Assembly: GCF_013002715.1 (NCBI RefSeq) | Contig: NZ_JABENB010000001.1 | Location: 2,232,001-2,296,000, forward strand | Direction of reading: 5' to 3' | Length of the DNA: 64,000 nucleotides | Source: Flexivirga aerilata | GTDB taxonomy: Bacteria; Actinomycetota; Actinomycetes; Actinomycetales; Dermatophilaceae | Shown: positions 20,415 through 29,688 of the stretch, piece after piece | How positions within the stretch are numbered: position 1 is the stretch's first letter | How the letters are laid out: the number at the start of each line of letters is the position of its first letter | Translations under genes and position numbers: made by a program | The notes under the pieces: generated by a model | Told to the model about the DNA's origin: nothing | Databases searched by the model: none | What the model saw: only the letters and a program-made list of their open reading frames with translations

Positions 20415-20421
20415 GGGGTGG

Positions 20422-23400
20422 TCAGCCGGCGAGGTGGGACCAGTCGCGGGACAGCTCGCGCCAGGGGCCGGTGGCGGCGACGCGGCCGTCGACGAGCACC
20501 ACGACGCGGTCGGCCTGGGCGAGCGCGGCCCGCTTGGAGGTCGCGCCGATGACCGTCGTATGACGGGAGCGCAGCGCCTGCCATAACTCGACCTCGGTCG
20601 CGGCGTCGAGCGCGCTGGACACGTCGTCGGCCAGCAGGAGCTCGCTGTCGGTCGCGAGCGCCCGGGCGAGCGCGAGCCGTTGCACCTGCCCGCCGGACAG
20701 TCGCACCCCGCGGTGGCCCACCAGCCCGTCCGGCCCGCCGGCCTCGGCGATGTCGGGCTCCAGGCGCGCCGCGGCCACCGGCTCGTCGAACGCGCGATCG
20801 GCGTGGCCGAGCTGCACGTTGTCGGCGAAGGTGCCGGACAGCACCCGCGGGATCTGCCCGACGAGCGCGACCTGCGACGGGCGCAGGAAGGTCTGCGGGT
20901 CGTCGACGTCGGCGCCGTTCCAGCGGACCGCACCGTCATAGGACAGCAGGCCGGCGAGCGCGGAGAGCAGACTCGACTTGCCCGAGCCGACCTGGCCGAG
21001 CAGCAGGACCAGCTCACCGCGGTGCACCGTCAGATCGACGTCGCTGACGCCGATGGTGCCGTCGTCGTGCAACGCGCTCACTCCGCGAAGCTCCAACTCC
21101 TGCAACGGATTTCGCGGGGGAGTCACCGGCTTCGGAGCATCGCCGGTCACCAGGTCCACGCCGTCCGGCAGGGACATCAGGTCGGCACCTGCGGCGAAGC
21201 GGCTGGTGACCCGCTGCCACGCGCGGGTGCCGGGTGCCTCCGTGACCACGGCCCCGGCGACCCGGCCGAACCAGTCGAAACCGGTGACCGCGTTGGCGAC
21301 CAGGATCGCGGTGGCCAGGCCCCACACCCCACCGAGGTATGACGCCCAGGCCGCGACCACGCCGACCTGCACCAGGACGATCGGCACGCCGTCGAGCACG
21401 GCGCGCACCCGGTGCTCGAAGACCGCGGCCTGCACGCGGCCGGCGTCGACCTGCCGCAGGTGGCGGTGCACCTCGGGGGTGCGCGCGGCCAGCTTGACCG
21501 TGCGCGCGGAGTCGAGCGCCGACACCAGTGCGCGACCGAAACCCGCACGGGCGGCGGAGGCTTTGGCCGCCGAGCGACCGGCGATCGGACGGCCGAGCGC
21601 CGACGCGACCGCGGCGGCGACCATCACCGCGAGCAGGATCAGCCCGGCCAGGGCCGTGCCGCTGATCAGGGCGGTCACGGCGGCGATCGCCAGGCCGTTG
21701 GCGAAGTCGACCCACCGGTCGGCGTAGAGCGCGAACCGGTCGGCGTCCATCGCCCGCGCGACGACCTCGCCGGGCGGGTTGCGCGGCAGCCGCCGCTGCC
21801 GGGTCTGTCCGACCAGCACCGCCATCCGGGTGCGCAGCATGGTCTCGATCCACCAGCGCGGGTAGCGGCGGAACGCCTCGGCCAGCATCAGTGGGGACAG
21901 GATCAGGCTCACCACGAGCGCGATCGTCAGCGACGTCACCGAGGCGCCGTCCTGCAGCCGCTCGACGGTGCGCCCCCAGATGAATCCGGTGACCGCGCCG
22001 AGCGAGCCCAGCAGGGCGGACCCGAGGAACAGCCCGATCGAGAACAACCCCCAGCGGGGCACGATCAGCAGCGCGTGAGCGACGCTCCGGGCGAGCGAGG
22101 GGCCGTCGCCGACGGCGTCGCGCACCGGAGGAGTGCCCTTGCGCCGGAGCGCACCGACCGTCTGTTGCGTCGAGTCGTGTGCCGCTGCGTCGTGCGGCAC
22201 TGGCTCGGCAGACTCGTCGGACTCGTCGGACCCGGCATCATCCGAATCGCCTTGTGCCTCAAGGGAATCGCCGGTGCCGGCGGCTTCGAGCAGCGAGCGG
22301 AAGGGTCCGGCCTGGCGTGCCAGGGCGGCGCGCGGGCCACTCTGGATGAGGCGGCCGTGGTCGAGCACGGCGACGAGGTCGGCCCGGTCGATCGTGCTCA
22401 GCCGGTGCGCGACGAGCACGCCGCTGCGCCCGTGCAGCAGCCGCTCGGCGGCTGCGACGACCCGGCTCTCGGTGAGCGGGTCCATGCGCGCGGTCGCCTC
22501 GTCGAGCACGACCACCCGCACGTCGCGCACGAGCAGCCGGACGAACGACACCAATTGCTCCTCGCCGGCGGACAGCGTGGTGCCGCCCGGGCCGAGCAGG
22601 GTGTCGAGTCCGTCCGGCAGCCCGGCGACCCAGTCGGTCAGGCCGAGTTCGTCGACCGCCGCCTGCACGGTGGCCCGCGGCCGGTCGGCGAACAGCGTGA
22701 TGTTCTGCTCCAGAGTGCCGGCGAGGATCTCGGTGCGCTGGGTGACGACGCCGACCGCCCGCCGCAACTGCTGCAGGTCGACCGTGGTGACGTCGACGCC
22801 GCCGAGGCGGACCGAGCCGGGCTCCGGCTCGACCGCTCGGGACAGCAGCGAGGTGATGGTGGACTTGCCCGAGCCGGTGCGTCCGACCAGGGCGATCGTC
22901 TGCCCGGCCGGCACGTGGAGGTCGATGTCGCGCAGCGCGAATGTGCCGTGCGCATAGGAGAACTGCAGGTCCGCAAGCCGTATGTCGAGGGCTCCGGCCG
23001 GCAGGTCGGCGCCGCCCGCCGGCTCCGGCGGCACCGCCATCATCTGCCGCACGCGCATCAACGCGCCGAGGCCGGCCTGCATCTCGGGCAGGTGGCGAGC
23101 GGTCTGGTCGATCTGGCCGACGAAGGTCGTGGTGACCAGGAAGAGCGTCACGAGGGCGGCGATCGACAGGTCGTCCCGGGTGACGAGCACGACTCCCGCG
23201 ACACCGACGGCGGCGAGCATCGCGTGCAGCAGCACGCCGGCGCGCAGCCCGAGCTTGCGCTCCAGCTCGACGACCAGCCGGAACTTCTCGTGGATCGCCG
23301 CGGACAGCTCGCTCACCCGCCGCACCGCGAACGACGCGCCGAGGCTGGTGCGCAGGTCGTCCGCACCGGCGATGCCCTCCTCGAGTGCCGCCGCGTGGTC

Positions 23401-24012
23401 GGTCCACGCCATCTCCTCGATGACCTTGCGCCGGGCGATCTCGCTCAGCAGCGGCCGCACGACGAGGAAGGTGACACTCGCCATCAGCGGGAAGAGCAGC
23501 CACGCCGGCCACCAGGTGAAGCCGGCGACGATCCACATCGGCACCAGCGCGACGACGGTGCGCATGGCCGCCCAAAGCTCTTGGCGCAGAAGGGAACCCA
23601 GCTCGTGGGTGTCGTCGTCGACGCGGTCGAGGATCTCGCCGACGGCCTGCTCGGTGAGGGCGTCGAGCGGCTGGTGCAGCGCGGCGCTCAGCAGGTCCTC
23701 GCGCAACCGTCCCTCGGCGCGGTCGACGACGCCGGCCCAGAGGAACCGGCCGATCGTGTCGAGCACGGCACCGCCGACCACACAGACCGCGAGGGCGACG
23801 ACCAGCCCGGTGGTCGGGTCGGCGGCGACCCGGCCGGCCACCACGGTGCCGAGCACGACGGCGACCGCGCCGAGCGCCATCGCGGCGAGGGCGACCAGCG
23901 CGATCGGCCCCTTCAGGCGTCGCCAGTCGACCCGCCGCGCAGGGTCGTGGGTGGGCGCGGCAGGTGGTGTCCCCCCGACGGACGAGGTCGGGGTGGTGGT
24001 CGTGGTGGTCAT
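20422..24012 (-). CDS. Single-chain full ABC exporter (TMD-NBD-TMD-NBD) with one degenerate ATP site
   Basis: A 1196-residue type IV ABC exporter, two half-transporters in one chain. TMD1 is about 30-310. NBD1 has Walker A GRTGSGKST (about 375), signature LSAGEEQ (about 477), Walker B VVVLDEATARMD (about 500) and H-loop VAHRLS. An acidic linker (about 590-650, SDDAGSDESDESAEP) leads to TMD2. NBD2 has Walker A GQVGSGKSS (about 1006), signature LSGGQVQR (about 1104), Walker B LLLADD (Asp in place of the catalytic Glu) and GATSKRAA in place of the H-loop His. The pattern matches asymmetric heterodimeric exporters. The substrate is unknown (drug, lipid or peptide). It is a lone gene. Confidence 0.9.
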   Translation of the reverse strand: MTTTTTTPTSSVGGTPPAAPTHDPARRVDWRRLKGPIALVALAAMALGAVAVVLGTVVAGRVAADPTTGLVVALAVCVVGGAVLDTIGRFLWAGVVDRAEGRLREDLLSAALHQPLDALTEQAVGEILDRVDDDTHELGSLLRQELWAAMRTVVALVPMWIVAGFTWWPAWLLFPLMASVTFLVVRPLLSEIARRKVIEEMAWTDHAAALEEGIAGADDLRTSLGASFAVRRVSELSAAIHEKFRLVVELERKLGLRAGVLLHAMLAAVGVAGVVLVTRDDLSIAALVTLFLVTTTFVGQIDQTARHLPEMQAGLGALMRVRQMMAVPPEPAGGADLPAGALDIRLADLQFSYAHGTFALRDIDLHVPAGQTIALVGRTGSGKSTITSLLSRAVEPEPGSVRLGGVDVTTVDLQQLRRAVGVVTQRTEILAGTLEQNITLFADRPRATVQAAVDELGLTDWVAGLPDGLDTLLGPGGTTLSAGEEQLVSFVRLLVRDVRVVVLDEATARMDPLTESRVVAAAERLLHGRSGVLVAHRLSTIDRADLVAVLDHGRLIQSGPRAALARQAGPFRSLLEAAGTGDSLEAQGDSDDAGSDESDESAEPVPHDAAAHDSTQQTVGALRRKGTPPVRDAVGDGPSLARSVAHALLIVPRWGLFSIGLFLGSALLGSLGAVTGFIWGRTVERLQDGASVTSLTIALVVSLILSPLMLAEAFRRYPRWWIETMLRTRMAVLVGQTRQRRLPRNPPGEVVARAMDADRFALYADRWVDFANGLAIAAVTALISGTALAGLILLAVMVAAAVASALGRPIAGRSAAKASAARAGFGRALVSALDSARTVKLAARTPEVHRHLRQVDAGRVQAAVFEHRVRAVLDGVPIVLVQVGVVAAWASYLGGVWGLATAILVANAVTGFDWFGRVAGAVVTEAPGTRAWQRVTSRFAAGADLMSLPDGVDLVTGDAPKPVTPPRNPLQELELRGVSALHDDGTIGVSDVDLTVHRGELVLLLGQVGSGKSSLLSALAGLLSYDGAVRWNGADVDDPQTFLRPSQVALVGQIPRVLSGTFADNVQLGHADRAFDEPVAAARLEPDIAEAGGPDGLVGHRGVRLSGGQVQRLALARALATDSELLLADDVSSALDAATEVELWQALRSRHTTVIGATSKRAALAQADRVVVLVDGRVAATGPWRELSRDWSHLAG

Positions 24013-24086
24013 CGGCTGTCACGCTACGCGGGAGCGCCGACATACGCCTCCGGTTTTTCGGCCGGTATGACGGGAGCCCCGCACAA

Positions 24087-24123
24087 ACGACGAATCCCCC
24101 TGCAAAACAGGAGGATTCGTCGT
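24087..24123. terminator. Terminator of the proVWX operon
   Basis: ACGACGAATCCCCCTG (24087-24102) pairs with CAGGAGGATTCGTCGT (24108-24123) with one mismatch and a 5-nt CAAAA loop. It lies 14 bp past the proX stop on the minus strand, and 75 bp upstream of the ABC exporter start. Confidence 0.8.
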
Positions 24124-24136
24124 CCGAGTCGGCTCG

Positions 24137-25066
24137 TCAGCCGAGCGACTTCACGAAGTCGGGGTTGGCCTTCAACCAGGCGTCGACGCCGGCCATGGGG
24201 GAGTCCTTGTGCTTCTGCACGACCTCCTCCTCCAACGGCGACAGCGTCTTGTCGGTCATGTGGAACTTCTTCAGCATCGCGGTGACGTCGGGGAAGTCCT
24301 TCTCGAAGCCCTTCCGGCCGACCGCGTGGATGCTGTCCGGCTTGCCCATCGAGCCCTTGGGGTCCTTCAGGTCCTTGACCGGGAAGGCGTTGTAGGCCCA
24401 GTGCGGACGCCAGAGGGTGACCACGATCGGCTTCTTCTCGTCGGTGGCCTTCTTCAGTGCCGCCAGCATCGAGGGGGTGCTGGAGGTCTGCAGCTGCCAG
24501 CCGGTGAGGCCGTAGTCGGTGATCATCTTCTTCGCGGCGGCGGTCAGGCCGGCGCCGGCCTCGATGCCGACGATCTTGTTGCCGACCTGGGCGCCGACCG
24601 ACTTCAGCTGGTCGAGCGAGTCGATCTGCATGTAGTCGGGCACCGCGATGGTGAGCGGGGCGCTGTCGTACCAGACACCGAGGTCGGTGAGGTTCTTGCC
24701 GTATTTGTCCCAGTAGGTCTTGTGGGTGGCCGGCAGCCAGGCGTCGAGGTAGAGGTCGATCTGTGCCTGGTCGAGGCCGACGAAGACCGGGCCGGCGTCG
24801 GAGACGTGGCGCAGGGTCACCTTGTGGCCCTTGTCCTGCAGGATCTTCTGCCACAGGTAGGTCGCGGCGATGTCCTCGTCCCAGTCGATGTAGCCGATGG
24901 TGAGCGGCTTCTTGCCCCCGCCACCACCGCCGCCACCGGCGGCGTTGCGTTCGTCGTTGGCGGTGGTGCAGCCGGCGGTGACCAGGCCGACGCCGGCGGC
25001 GGCGATCCCGCCGAGCAGGCTGCGCCGGCTAGGGCTGAAGCGGCTGGGGTCGATGTCGATGGCCAT
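24137..25066 (-). CDS. proX: Glycine betaine/proline ABC transporter, substrate-binding lipoprotein
   Basis: A 309-residue OpuAC-type binding protein. The N-terminus has a twin arginine (SRRSLLGGIAAAGVG) and a lipobox VTAGC near residue 33, so it is probably Tat-exported and lipid-anchored. A Gly-rich linker (GGGGGGGG) follows. The mature domain starts KKPLTIGYIDWDEDIAATYL and has aromatic residues suited to a quaternary-amine cage, in WLPATHKTYW and WRPHWAYNAF. It is the last gene of proV-proW-proX. Role: capture of glycine betaine or similar osmolytes. Confidence 0.92.
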   Translation of the reverse strand: MAIDIDPSRFSPSRRSLLGGIAAAGVGLVTAGCTTANDERNAAGGGGGGGGKKPLTIGYIDWDEDIAATYLWQKILQDKGHKVTLRHVSDAGPVFVGLDQAQIDLYLDAWLPATHKTYWDKYGKNLTDLGVWYDSAPLTIAVPDYMQIDSLDQLKSVGAQVGNKIVGIEAGAGLTAAAKKMITDYGLTGWQLQTSSTPSMLAALKKATDEKKPIVVTLWRPHWAYNAFPVKDLKDPKGSMGKPDSIHAVGRKGFEKDFPDVTAMLKKFHMTDKTLSPLEEEVVQKHKDSPMAGVDAWLKANPDFVKSLG

Positions 25067-25080
25067 GTTCGTCTTCCTCC

Positions 25081-25986
25081 TCAGGCCGCGTCGGTCGCGG
25101 CCGCCGCCCGGGTCTGACGCCGGCGCAGCGTGGCGAGCTCGCTGCGCAGGCCGACCTCGGGCTTGCTGAATCCGTCGGTGACCCGGTCGAGGTAGATCGC
25201 CATGATCACGACCGAGAGACCCGCTTCGACACCGACGCCCACGTCGAGCGACTGCAGCGACGACAGCACGTCCTGGCCGAGGCCGGGCGCGCCGACGATG
25301 CCGGCGACGACGACCATCGACAGGGCGAGCATGATCACCTGGTTGACGCCGGCCATGATGCTCGGCATGGCGAGCGGGATCTGGATGCCGCGCAGCACTT
25401 CCTTGGGGGTGGCGCCGAAGGCCTGGCCGGCCTCGACCATCTCGCCGTCGACCTGCCGGATGCCGAGTTCGGTGAGCCGGACTCCGGGCGGGATCGAGAA
25501 GATGATCGTGGCCAGCACCGCGCCGGCGGAGCCGAGCCCGATGAGGAAGAGCACCGGCAGCAGATAGACGTATGCCGGCAGCGTCTGCATGAAGTCGAGC
25601 ACCGGCTTGATCACCGCCGACGCGCGACGGCCGCGCGCCGCGAGGATGCCGACCGGGATCGCGATCACGATGGCGAGCACGCTCGCCACGATGATCTGCG
25701 ACAGCGTCTCCATCGCGCTCGGGAACTCCCCGAACCCGTCGATCAGGGCGAAGCCGACGACCGCGAGGATCGCCGCCTTCCAGCCGCGCGCCCAGAGCGC
25801 GAGCAGCGCGAAGATGATCACCAGCAGCACGATCGGGGTGTTCATCAGGACGTGCTGGATGCCGTCGACCAGGTGGTTGACGATGCTGGCCACGCCGTCG
25901 AAGAAGCCCGACCAGTGGTCGGTCAGCCAGTTGACGACGTCGGCGACCCACTCGCCGAGGTGGATCCGCGGGATCACGGTGCTCAT
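25081..25986 (-). CDS. proW: Glycine betaine/proline ABC transporter permease
   Basis: A 301-residue permease with about 6-7 membrane helices. An N-terminal amphipathic stretch (IHLGEWVADVVNWLTDHW) resembles ProW. The ATPase-coupling loop is EAGQAFGATPKEVLRGIQIP (about 195-215). The start overlaps the proV stop by 4 bp (ATGA), and proX begins 14 bp downstream. Confidence 0.94.
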   Translation of the reverse strand: MSTVIPRIHLGEWVADVVNWLTDHWSGFFDGVASIVNHLVDGIQHVLMNTPIVLLVIIFALLALWARGWKAAILAVVGFALIDGFGEFPSAMETLSQIIVASVLAIVIAIPVGILAARGRRASAVIKPVLDFMQTLPAYVYLLPVLFLIGLGSAGAVLATIIFSIPPGVRLTELGIRQVDGEMVEAGQAFGATPKEVLRGIQIPLAMPSIMAGVNQVIMLALSMVVVAGIVGAPGLGQDVLSSLQSLDVGVGVEAGLSVVIMAIYLDRVTDGFSKPEVGLRSELATLRRRQTRAAAATDAA

Positions 25987-27236
25987 CGGGCGCCTCCGGT
26001 GGTCTTGTCGAGCTCGACTGCCGAATCAGCAGGCAGGGCAACCAGATCCGTGGGTTCGGGATCGACCGCGCCGAGTGCCGCCAGTAGCGTCACCCGGGGT
26101 ATGACGCCGACGAGCTTCTCGTCGGGGTCGACCACCGGGAGCGGCAGGCGCACGTTGGCCGCGGGCGTGAAGAGGTCGGCCGCCGGTGCGTCGGCGGGCA
26201 CGGTGGTCTCGATCGGCTTGACGAGGTCGGCGATCGTCTCGCCGCCACCGCGGGCGGCGACGATGTCGTCCTCCATGACGTACCCCTGCAGGGTGCGGTC
26301 GCGGCCCACGACATACAGGCCCGGCTGCTGGTGCTCGCGCATCAGCTTGTGCGCGGCGAGCGGGCCGTGGCCCATGCCGAGGGTCGCGACGGGCGGCTCC
26401 ATGATCGAGCGCGCGGTGAGCACCCGGGTGCGGTCGACGTCGGCGACGAACTGCGCCACGTAGTCGTTGGCCGGGTCGGTGAGGATCTCCTCGGCGGTGC
26501 CGACCTGCACGATGCGGCCGTCGCGCATCATCGCGATGCGGTCGCCGAGGCGCATCGCCTCGTTGAGGTCGTGGGTGATGAAGACGATCGTCTTGCCGAG
26601 CTGGTTCTGCAGCTCGATCAGCTGGTCCTGCATGTCGCGGCGGATCAGCGGGTCGAGGGCGCTGAACGCCTCGTCCATCAGCAGGATGTCGGTGTCGGCG
26701 GCGAGCGCGCGCGCCAGGCCGACGCGCTGCTGCATGCCGCCGGACAGTTCGCCGGGCTTGTGGTCGCCCCAGCCCTCGAGGCCGACGAGTTTGAGTGCCT
26801 CCAAAGCCTTTTCGCGTCGCTCCGCCTCGGAGACGCCCTTGACCTGCAGCCCGTAGGCGGCGTTCTCGGCGACCGTGCGGTGCGGGAAGAGCGCGAAGTG
26901 CTGGAAGACCATGCTGATGTGGTCGCGGCGGGTCTGGCGCAGCTGGGCGGCGCTCATCGTGCTGATGTCCTCGCCGAGGATCTTCACGTGACCCGACGTC
27001 GGCTGGTGCAGCCCGTTGAGCATCCGGATCAGTGTCGACTTGCCCGATCCGGACAGGCCCATGACCACGAAGATCTCGCCCTCGTTGACCTCGAAGGAGG
27101 CGTCGATGACCGCGGGTGTCACGTCATACCGCTGCCGCAGCTCCGCGGCGTCTTCCCCCTGCTCGAGTCGTCGAACGATGTCCCCGGGTCGTCTGCCGAA
27201 GACCTTGTACAGATGGTGCGCCTCGAGCAACGGCAC
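25983..27236 (-). CDS. proV: Glycine betaine/proline ABC transporter ATPase with CBS domains
   Basis: A 417-residue ATPase. Walker A is VVMGLSGSGKSTLIRML, the Q-loop HISMVFQHFALFPHRTV, the signature GELSGGMQQRVGLARALA and Walker B DILLMDEAFSALDP. The C-terminal third carries two CBS repeats (SIMEPPVATLGMG...LYVVGRD and VRLPLPVVDPDEKLVGVI), which sense ionic strength in related OpuA/ProV proteins. The GTG at 27236 was chosen because GGAGGAA lies 6 nt before it; the ATG at 27260 (MTSWRNIDV) has no ribosome site. It is the first gene of proVWX. Confidence 0.93.
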   Translation of the reverse strand: MPLLEAHHLYKVFGRRPGDIVRRLEQGEDAAELRQRYDVTPAVIDASFEVNEGEIFVVMGLSGSGKSTLIRMLNGLHQPTSGHVKILGEDISTMSAAQLRQTRRDHISMVFQHFALFPHRTVAENAAYGLQVKGVSEAERREKALEALKLVGLEGWGDHKPGELSGGMQQRVGLARALAADTDILLMDEAFSALDPLIRRDMQDQLIELQNQLGKTIVFITHDLNEAMRLGDRIAMMRDGRIVQVGTAEEILTDPANDYVAQFVADVDRTRVLTARSIMEPPVATLGMGHGPLAAHKLMREHQQPGLYVVGRDRTLQGYVMEDDIVAARGGGETIADLVKPIETTVPADAPAADLFTPAANVRLPLPVVDPDEKLVGVIPRVTLLAALGAVDPEPTDLVALPADSAVELDKTTGGAR

Positions 27237-27410
27237 GTCGATATTCCTCCAACTGGTCATGGCGAAACCGGCCGAGACGGAGAGAGGCCGGTTCTTCCAC
27301 GTGATCACACATCGCGGGGGCGCACCAAACCGACGATGGGGATCGTTATCGGTCGGTGACCTACCGTGAGGGCCGGGCAACCCGGCCTCGTCCTCGTGCG
27401 TCCTTGCTGT

Positions 27411-28763
27411 ATGACCAGCATGAGGATGAACCGTCGACAGGCACTGCAGGCGCTCGCACTGACGTCGCTCGGCGGCGCACTCGCGGGGTGCGGATCGGAG
27501 TCGAGAGGTGGTGATCCGGTGAGTTCCAGTGGCGCGGCGCCGTCAGGGTCGGCGTCGGGGTCAGCGGCATCCTCCGGTGACGTGCTCGCGGTGCAGGCCG
27601 CCCGTATGACGCCGGGCCCCGCCGCGACCGCGGGCGCCGACCTGGCGGCCTTCGGCGCCAAACTCTTCCTCGCCGACGACAAGATCGCCGCGACCGGCAA
27701 CGGCTCGATCAGCCCCTACTCGGTCTACTCGGCGCTGGCGATGACCGACGCCGGCGCGCGCGGCGCGACCGCGCAGCAACTGGAGGTGCTGCTCGGCGGC
27801 GACCAGCAGCGGCAGGCCGGCAACGTCACGGCGATCGACGCCGCCGTCGCGGCCGCGGTCGCCCGGAGCAAGGCCGCGGCGGGCGGCCCCATCGTCTGCG
27901 AGGCGGCCAACTCGCTCTGGCCGGACAAGAGCCTGCAGGTCAGCCGGGACTTCCTCCGGCAACTCGCCACGGGTTACGGCGCCGGGGCGCACCTGGAGGA
28001 TTACCGGAACGATCCGGACGGTGCGCGCAAGGCGATCAACGCCTGGGTCAGCGAGCGCACCCGCTCCCTCATCCCGGAGCTGCTCGGGCCGCGGGACGTC
28101 ACCACCCTGACCCGGCTCGAGCTGGTCAACGCGCTCTACCTCAAGGCGGCCTGGGCCAAGGCGTTCGATGCGCCGTCGGCGCCGGCCGCGTTCACGACGG
28201 CATCCGGTGGGAGCGTGCAGACGCCATACCTCGGGGCCGAGGGCAGGTATGCCGTGGCGCGCGGCGACGGCTGGGTGTCGGTGTCGGTGCCCTACCTCGG
28301 CGACGGTATGGCGATGACCGTCGTGCTGCCGGATCAGGGCCGGTTCGCCGCGGTGCGCGGGGCGCTGCCGAAAGTCCTCGGCGCGGCGCTCGCCACCGCA
28401 CTGGCCGGCAGGGTGCGGCTCACGATGCCGCCGTTCGCGATCGACACCCGCAGCCCGCTGGCGCCGGCGCTGCAGGGGCTCGGGGTGACCCGGCTGTTCG
28501 GCGGCGGCGCCGACCTGTCCGGCATCGCCGGCGCGCCCGGTGATCTGAAGGTGCAGAGCGTCGTGCACCAGTCGGTCGTGAAGGTCGACCAGCACGGCAC
28601 CGAGGCCGCGGCGGCGACCGGAGTCGGTGTGCAGGCCGGCGCGGTGCCCGGCATGATCGACCGGATCGTGGTCGACCGGGCGTTCCTGTTCGTCATACAC
28701 GACAACCAGACGCGGGCGCCGCTCTTCCTGGGTCAGATCAGCGATCCGACGACGAAGGCCTGA
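27411..28763 (+). CDS. Serpin-family protease inhibitor lipoprotein
   Basis: A 450-residue secreted serpin. The leader MNRRQALQALALTSLGGALAGC has a twin arginine and a lipobox (LAGC), so it should be membrane-anchored outside the cell. A Ser/Gly-rich spacer precedes the fold. Serpin landmarks are ISPYSVYSALAMTDAGARG, ELVNALYLKAAWAKAFD, the hinge KVDQHGTEAAAATGVGVQAG (about residues 390-409) and DRAFLFVIHDNQTRAPLFLG. The GTEAAAAT hinge is the small-residue type found in inhibitory serpins. The scissile bond falls in a Gly/Ala/Val stretch, suggesting elastase- or subtilisin-like targets. The start is uncertain (ATG 27411, 27420 or 27426). Bacterial serpins are uncommon. Confidence 0.9.
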   Translation: MTSMRMNRRQALQALALTSLGGALAGCGSESRGGDPVSSSGAAPSGSASGSAASSGDVLAVQAARMTPGPAATAGADLAAFGAKLFLADDKIAATGNGSISPYSVYSALAMTDAGARGATAQQLEVLLGGDQQRQAGNVTAIDAAVAAAVARSKAAAGGPIVCEAANSLWPDKSLQVSRDFLRQLATGYGAGAHLEDYRNDPDGARKAINAWVSERTRSLIPELLGPRDVTTLTRLELVNALYLKAAWAKAFDAPSAPAAFTTASGGSVQTPYLGAEGRYAVARGDGWVSVSVPYLGDGMAMTVVLPDQGRFAAVRGALPKVLGAALATALAGRVRLTMPPFAIDTRSPLAPALQGLGVTRLFGGGADLSGIAGAPGDLKVQSVVHQSVVKVDQHGTEAAAATGVGVQAGAVPGMIDRIVVDRAFLFVIHDNQTRAPLFLGQISDPTTKA

Positions 28764-28805
28764 ACACGAAGGCCTGGCCGCGGCTCGATTGGGGGAACGG
28801 GGCGG

Positions 28806-28819
28806 CGTTCTGGCACAAT
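28806..28819 (+). promoter_or_regulatory. Candidate rpsP promoter, -10 region
   Basis: GTTCTGGCACAATG lies about 140 bp before rpsP, with CACAAT (28814-28819) as the likely -10. Nearly the same string, GTTCTGGCAAACTT, occurs upstream of rplS. No convincing -35 is seen. A long leader follows to the GTG. Confidence 0.5.
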
Positions 28820-28955
28820 GCTTGCGCGTACTTGTGTGCCCGGAGGCCCCTCTCATCCACCGGTTCACACGCCTACCCCCGAGTCACGGCTCCCCGCGTG
28901 TTCCCCACCCGGTCTCGCCGTGCCTCACCTGACAACTGAAGGAGACACCACAAAC

Positions 28956-29684
28956 GTGGCCGTCAAGATTCGTTTGAAGCGCCTCGGCGCGATTCGCAAC
29001 GCCCAGTACCGAGTGGTCGTCATGGACTCGCGCACCAAGCGCGATGGCCGGGCGATCGAAGAGATCGGTCTGTACCACCCGAAGCAGAACCCGAGCCTCA
29101 TCGAGATCGACTCCGAGCGTGCGCAGTACTGGCTCGGCGTCGGCGCGCAGCCGACCGAGCAGGTCGCGGCGCTGCTGAAGGTGACCGGCGACTGGCAGAA
29201 GTTCAAGGGCGAGAAGGGTGCCGAGGGCACGCTGAAGGTCGCCGAGCCGCGCCCGGACAAGAAGGCCCTCTACGAGGCGGCCCTCGCCGCCGCGCAGAAC
29301 GCCGCCGACGACACGAGCAAGGGTGGCGCGACCACCGCTCGCAAGAAGGCCGAGGCCAAGCAGGAGAAGACCGAAGAGGCCGACGCCAAGGCTGCTGCCG
29401 AGGACAAGGCCGACGAGGTCGCCGTCCCGGTCGAGGAGCCGAAGGCCGATGTCCGTGCGGAGATCGCCGACGGTGGCTACGGCGCCGACTCGGCCGCCCC
29501 GCTGGAGGACGGCGCGTCGCCCGACCCGGCCGTCTTCACGGTCAAGGGCAACAAGGACTCGATGAAGTACCACACGACCGACTCGCAGTGGTACGACTCG
29601 ACCGTCGCCGAGGTCTGGTTCAAGACCCCGGAGGCCGCCGAGGCCGCGGGCTTCGCCGCCCCGGGCGCCAAGTCCGAGGGCTGA
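28956..29684 (+). CDS. rpsP: Ribosomal protein S16 with a long C-terminal extension and sunset-like domain
   Basis: A 242-residue 30S protein; S16 is usually 80-160 residues. Residues 1-85 are S16 ([39 protein letters not shown]). About 105-185 is Ala/Glu/Lys-rich, as in other actinobacterial S16. Residues about 192-233 form a compact domain ([40 protein letters not shown]) that matches the small sunset domain seen in unrelated actinobacterial proteins. The GTG start has AAGGAG about 12 nt upstream. It is followed 4 bp later by khpA. Confidence 0.93.
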   Translation: MAVKIRLKRLGAIRNAQYRVVVMDSRTKRDGRAIEEIGLYHPKQNPSLIEIDSERAQYWLGVGAQPTEQVAALLKVTGDWQKFKGEKGAEGTLKVAEPRPDKKALYEAALAAAQNAADDTSKGGATTARKKAEAKQEKTEEADAKAAAEDKADEVAVPVEEPKADVRAEIADGGYGADSAAPLEDGASPDPAVFTVKGNKDSMKYHTTDSQWYDSTVAEVWFKTPEAAEAAGFAAPGAKSEG

Positions 29685-29688
29685 CCCC

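Noticed and set aside
27237..27260. ATG 27260 as the proV start
   Set aside because: No ribosome site precedes it, while GGAGGAA sits 6 nt before GTG 27236; kept only as an alternative.
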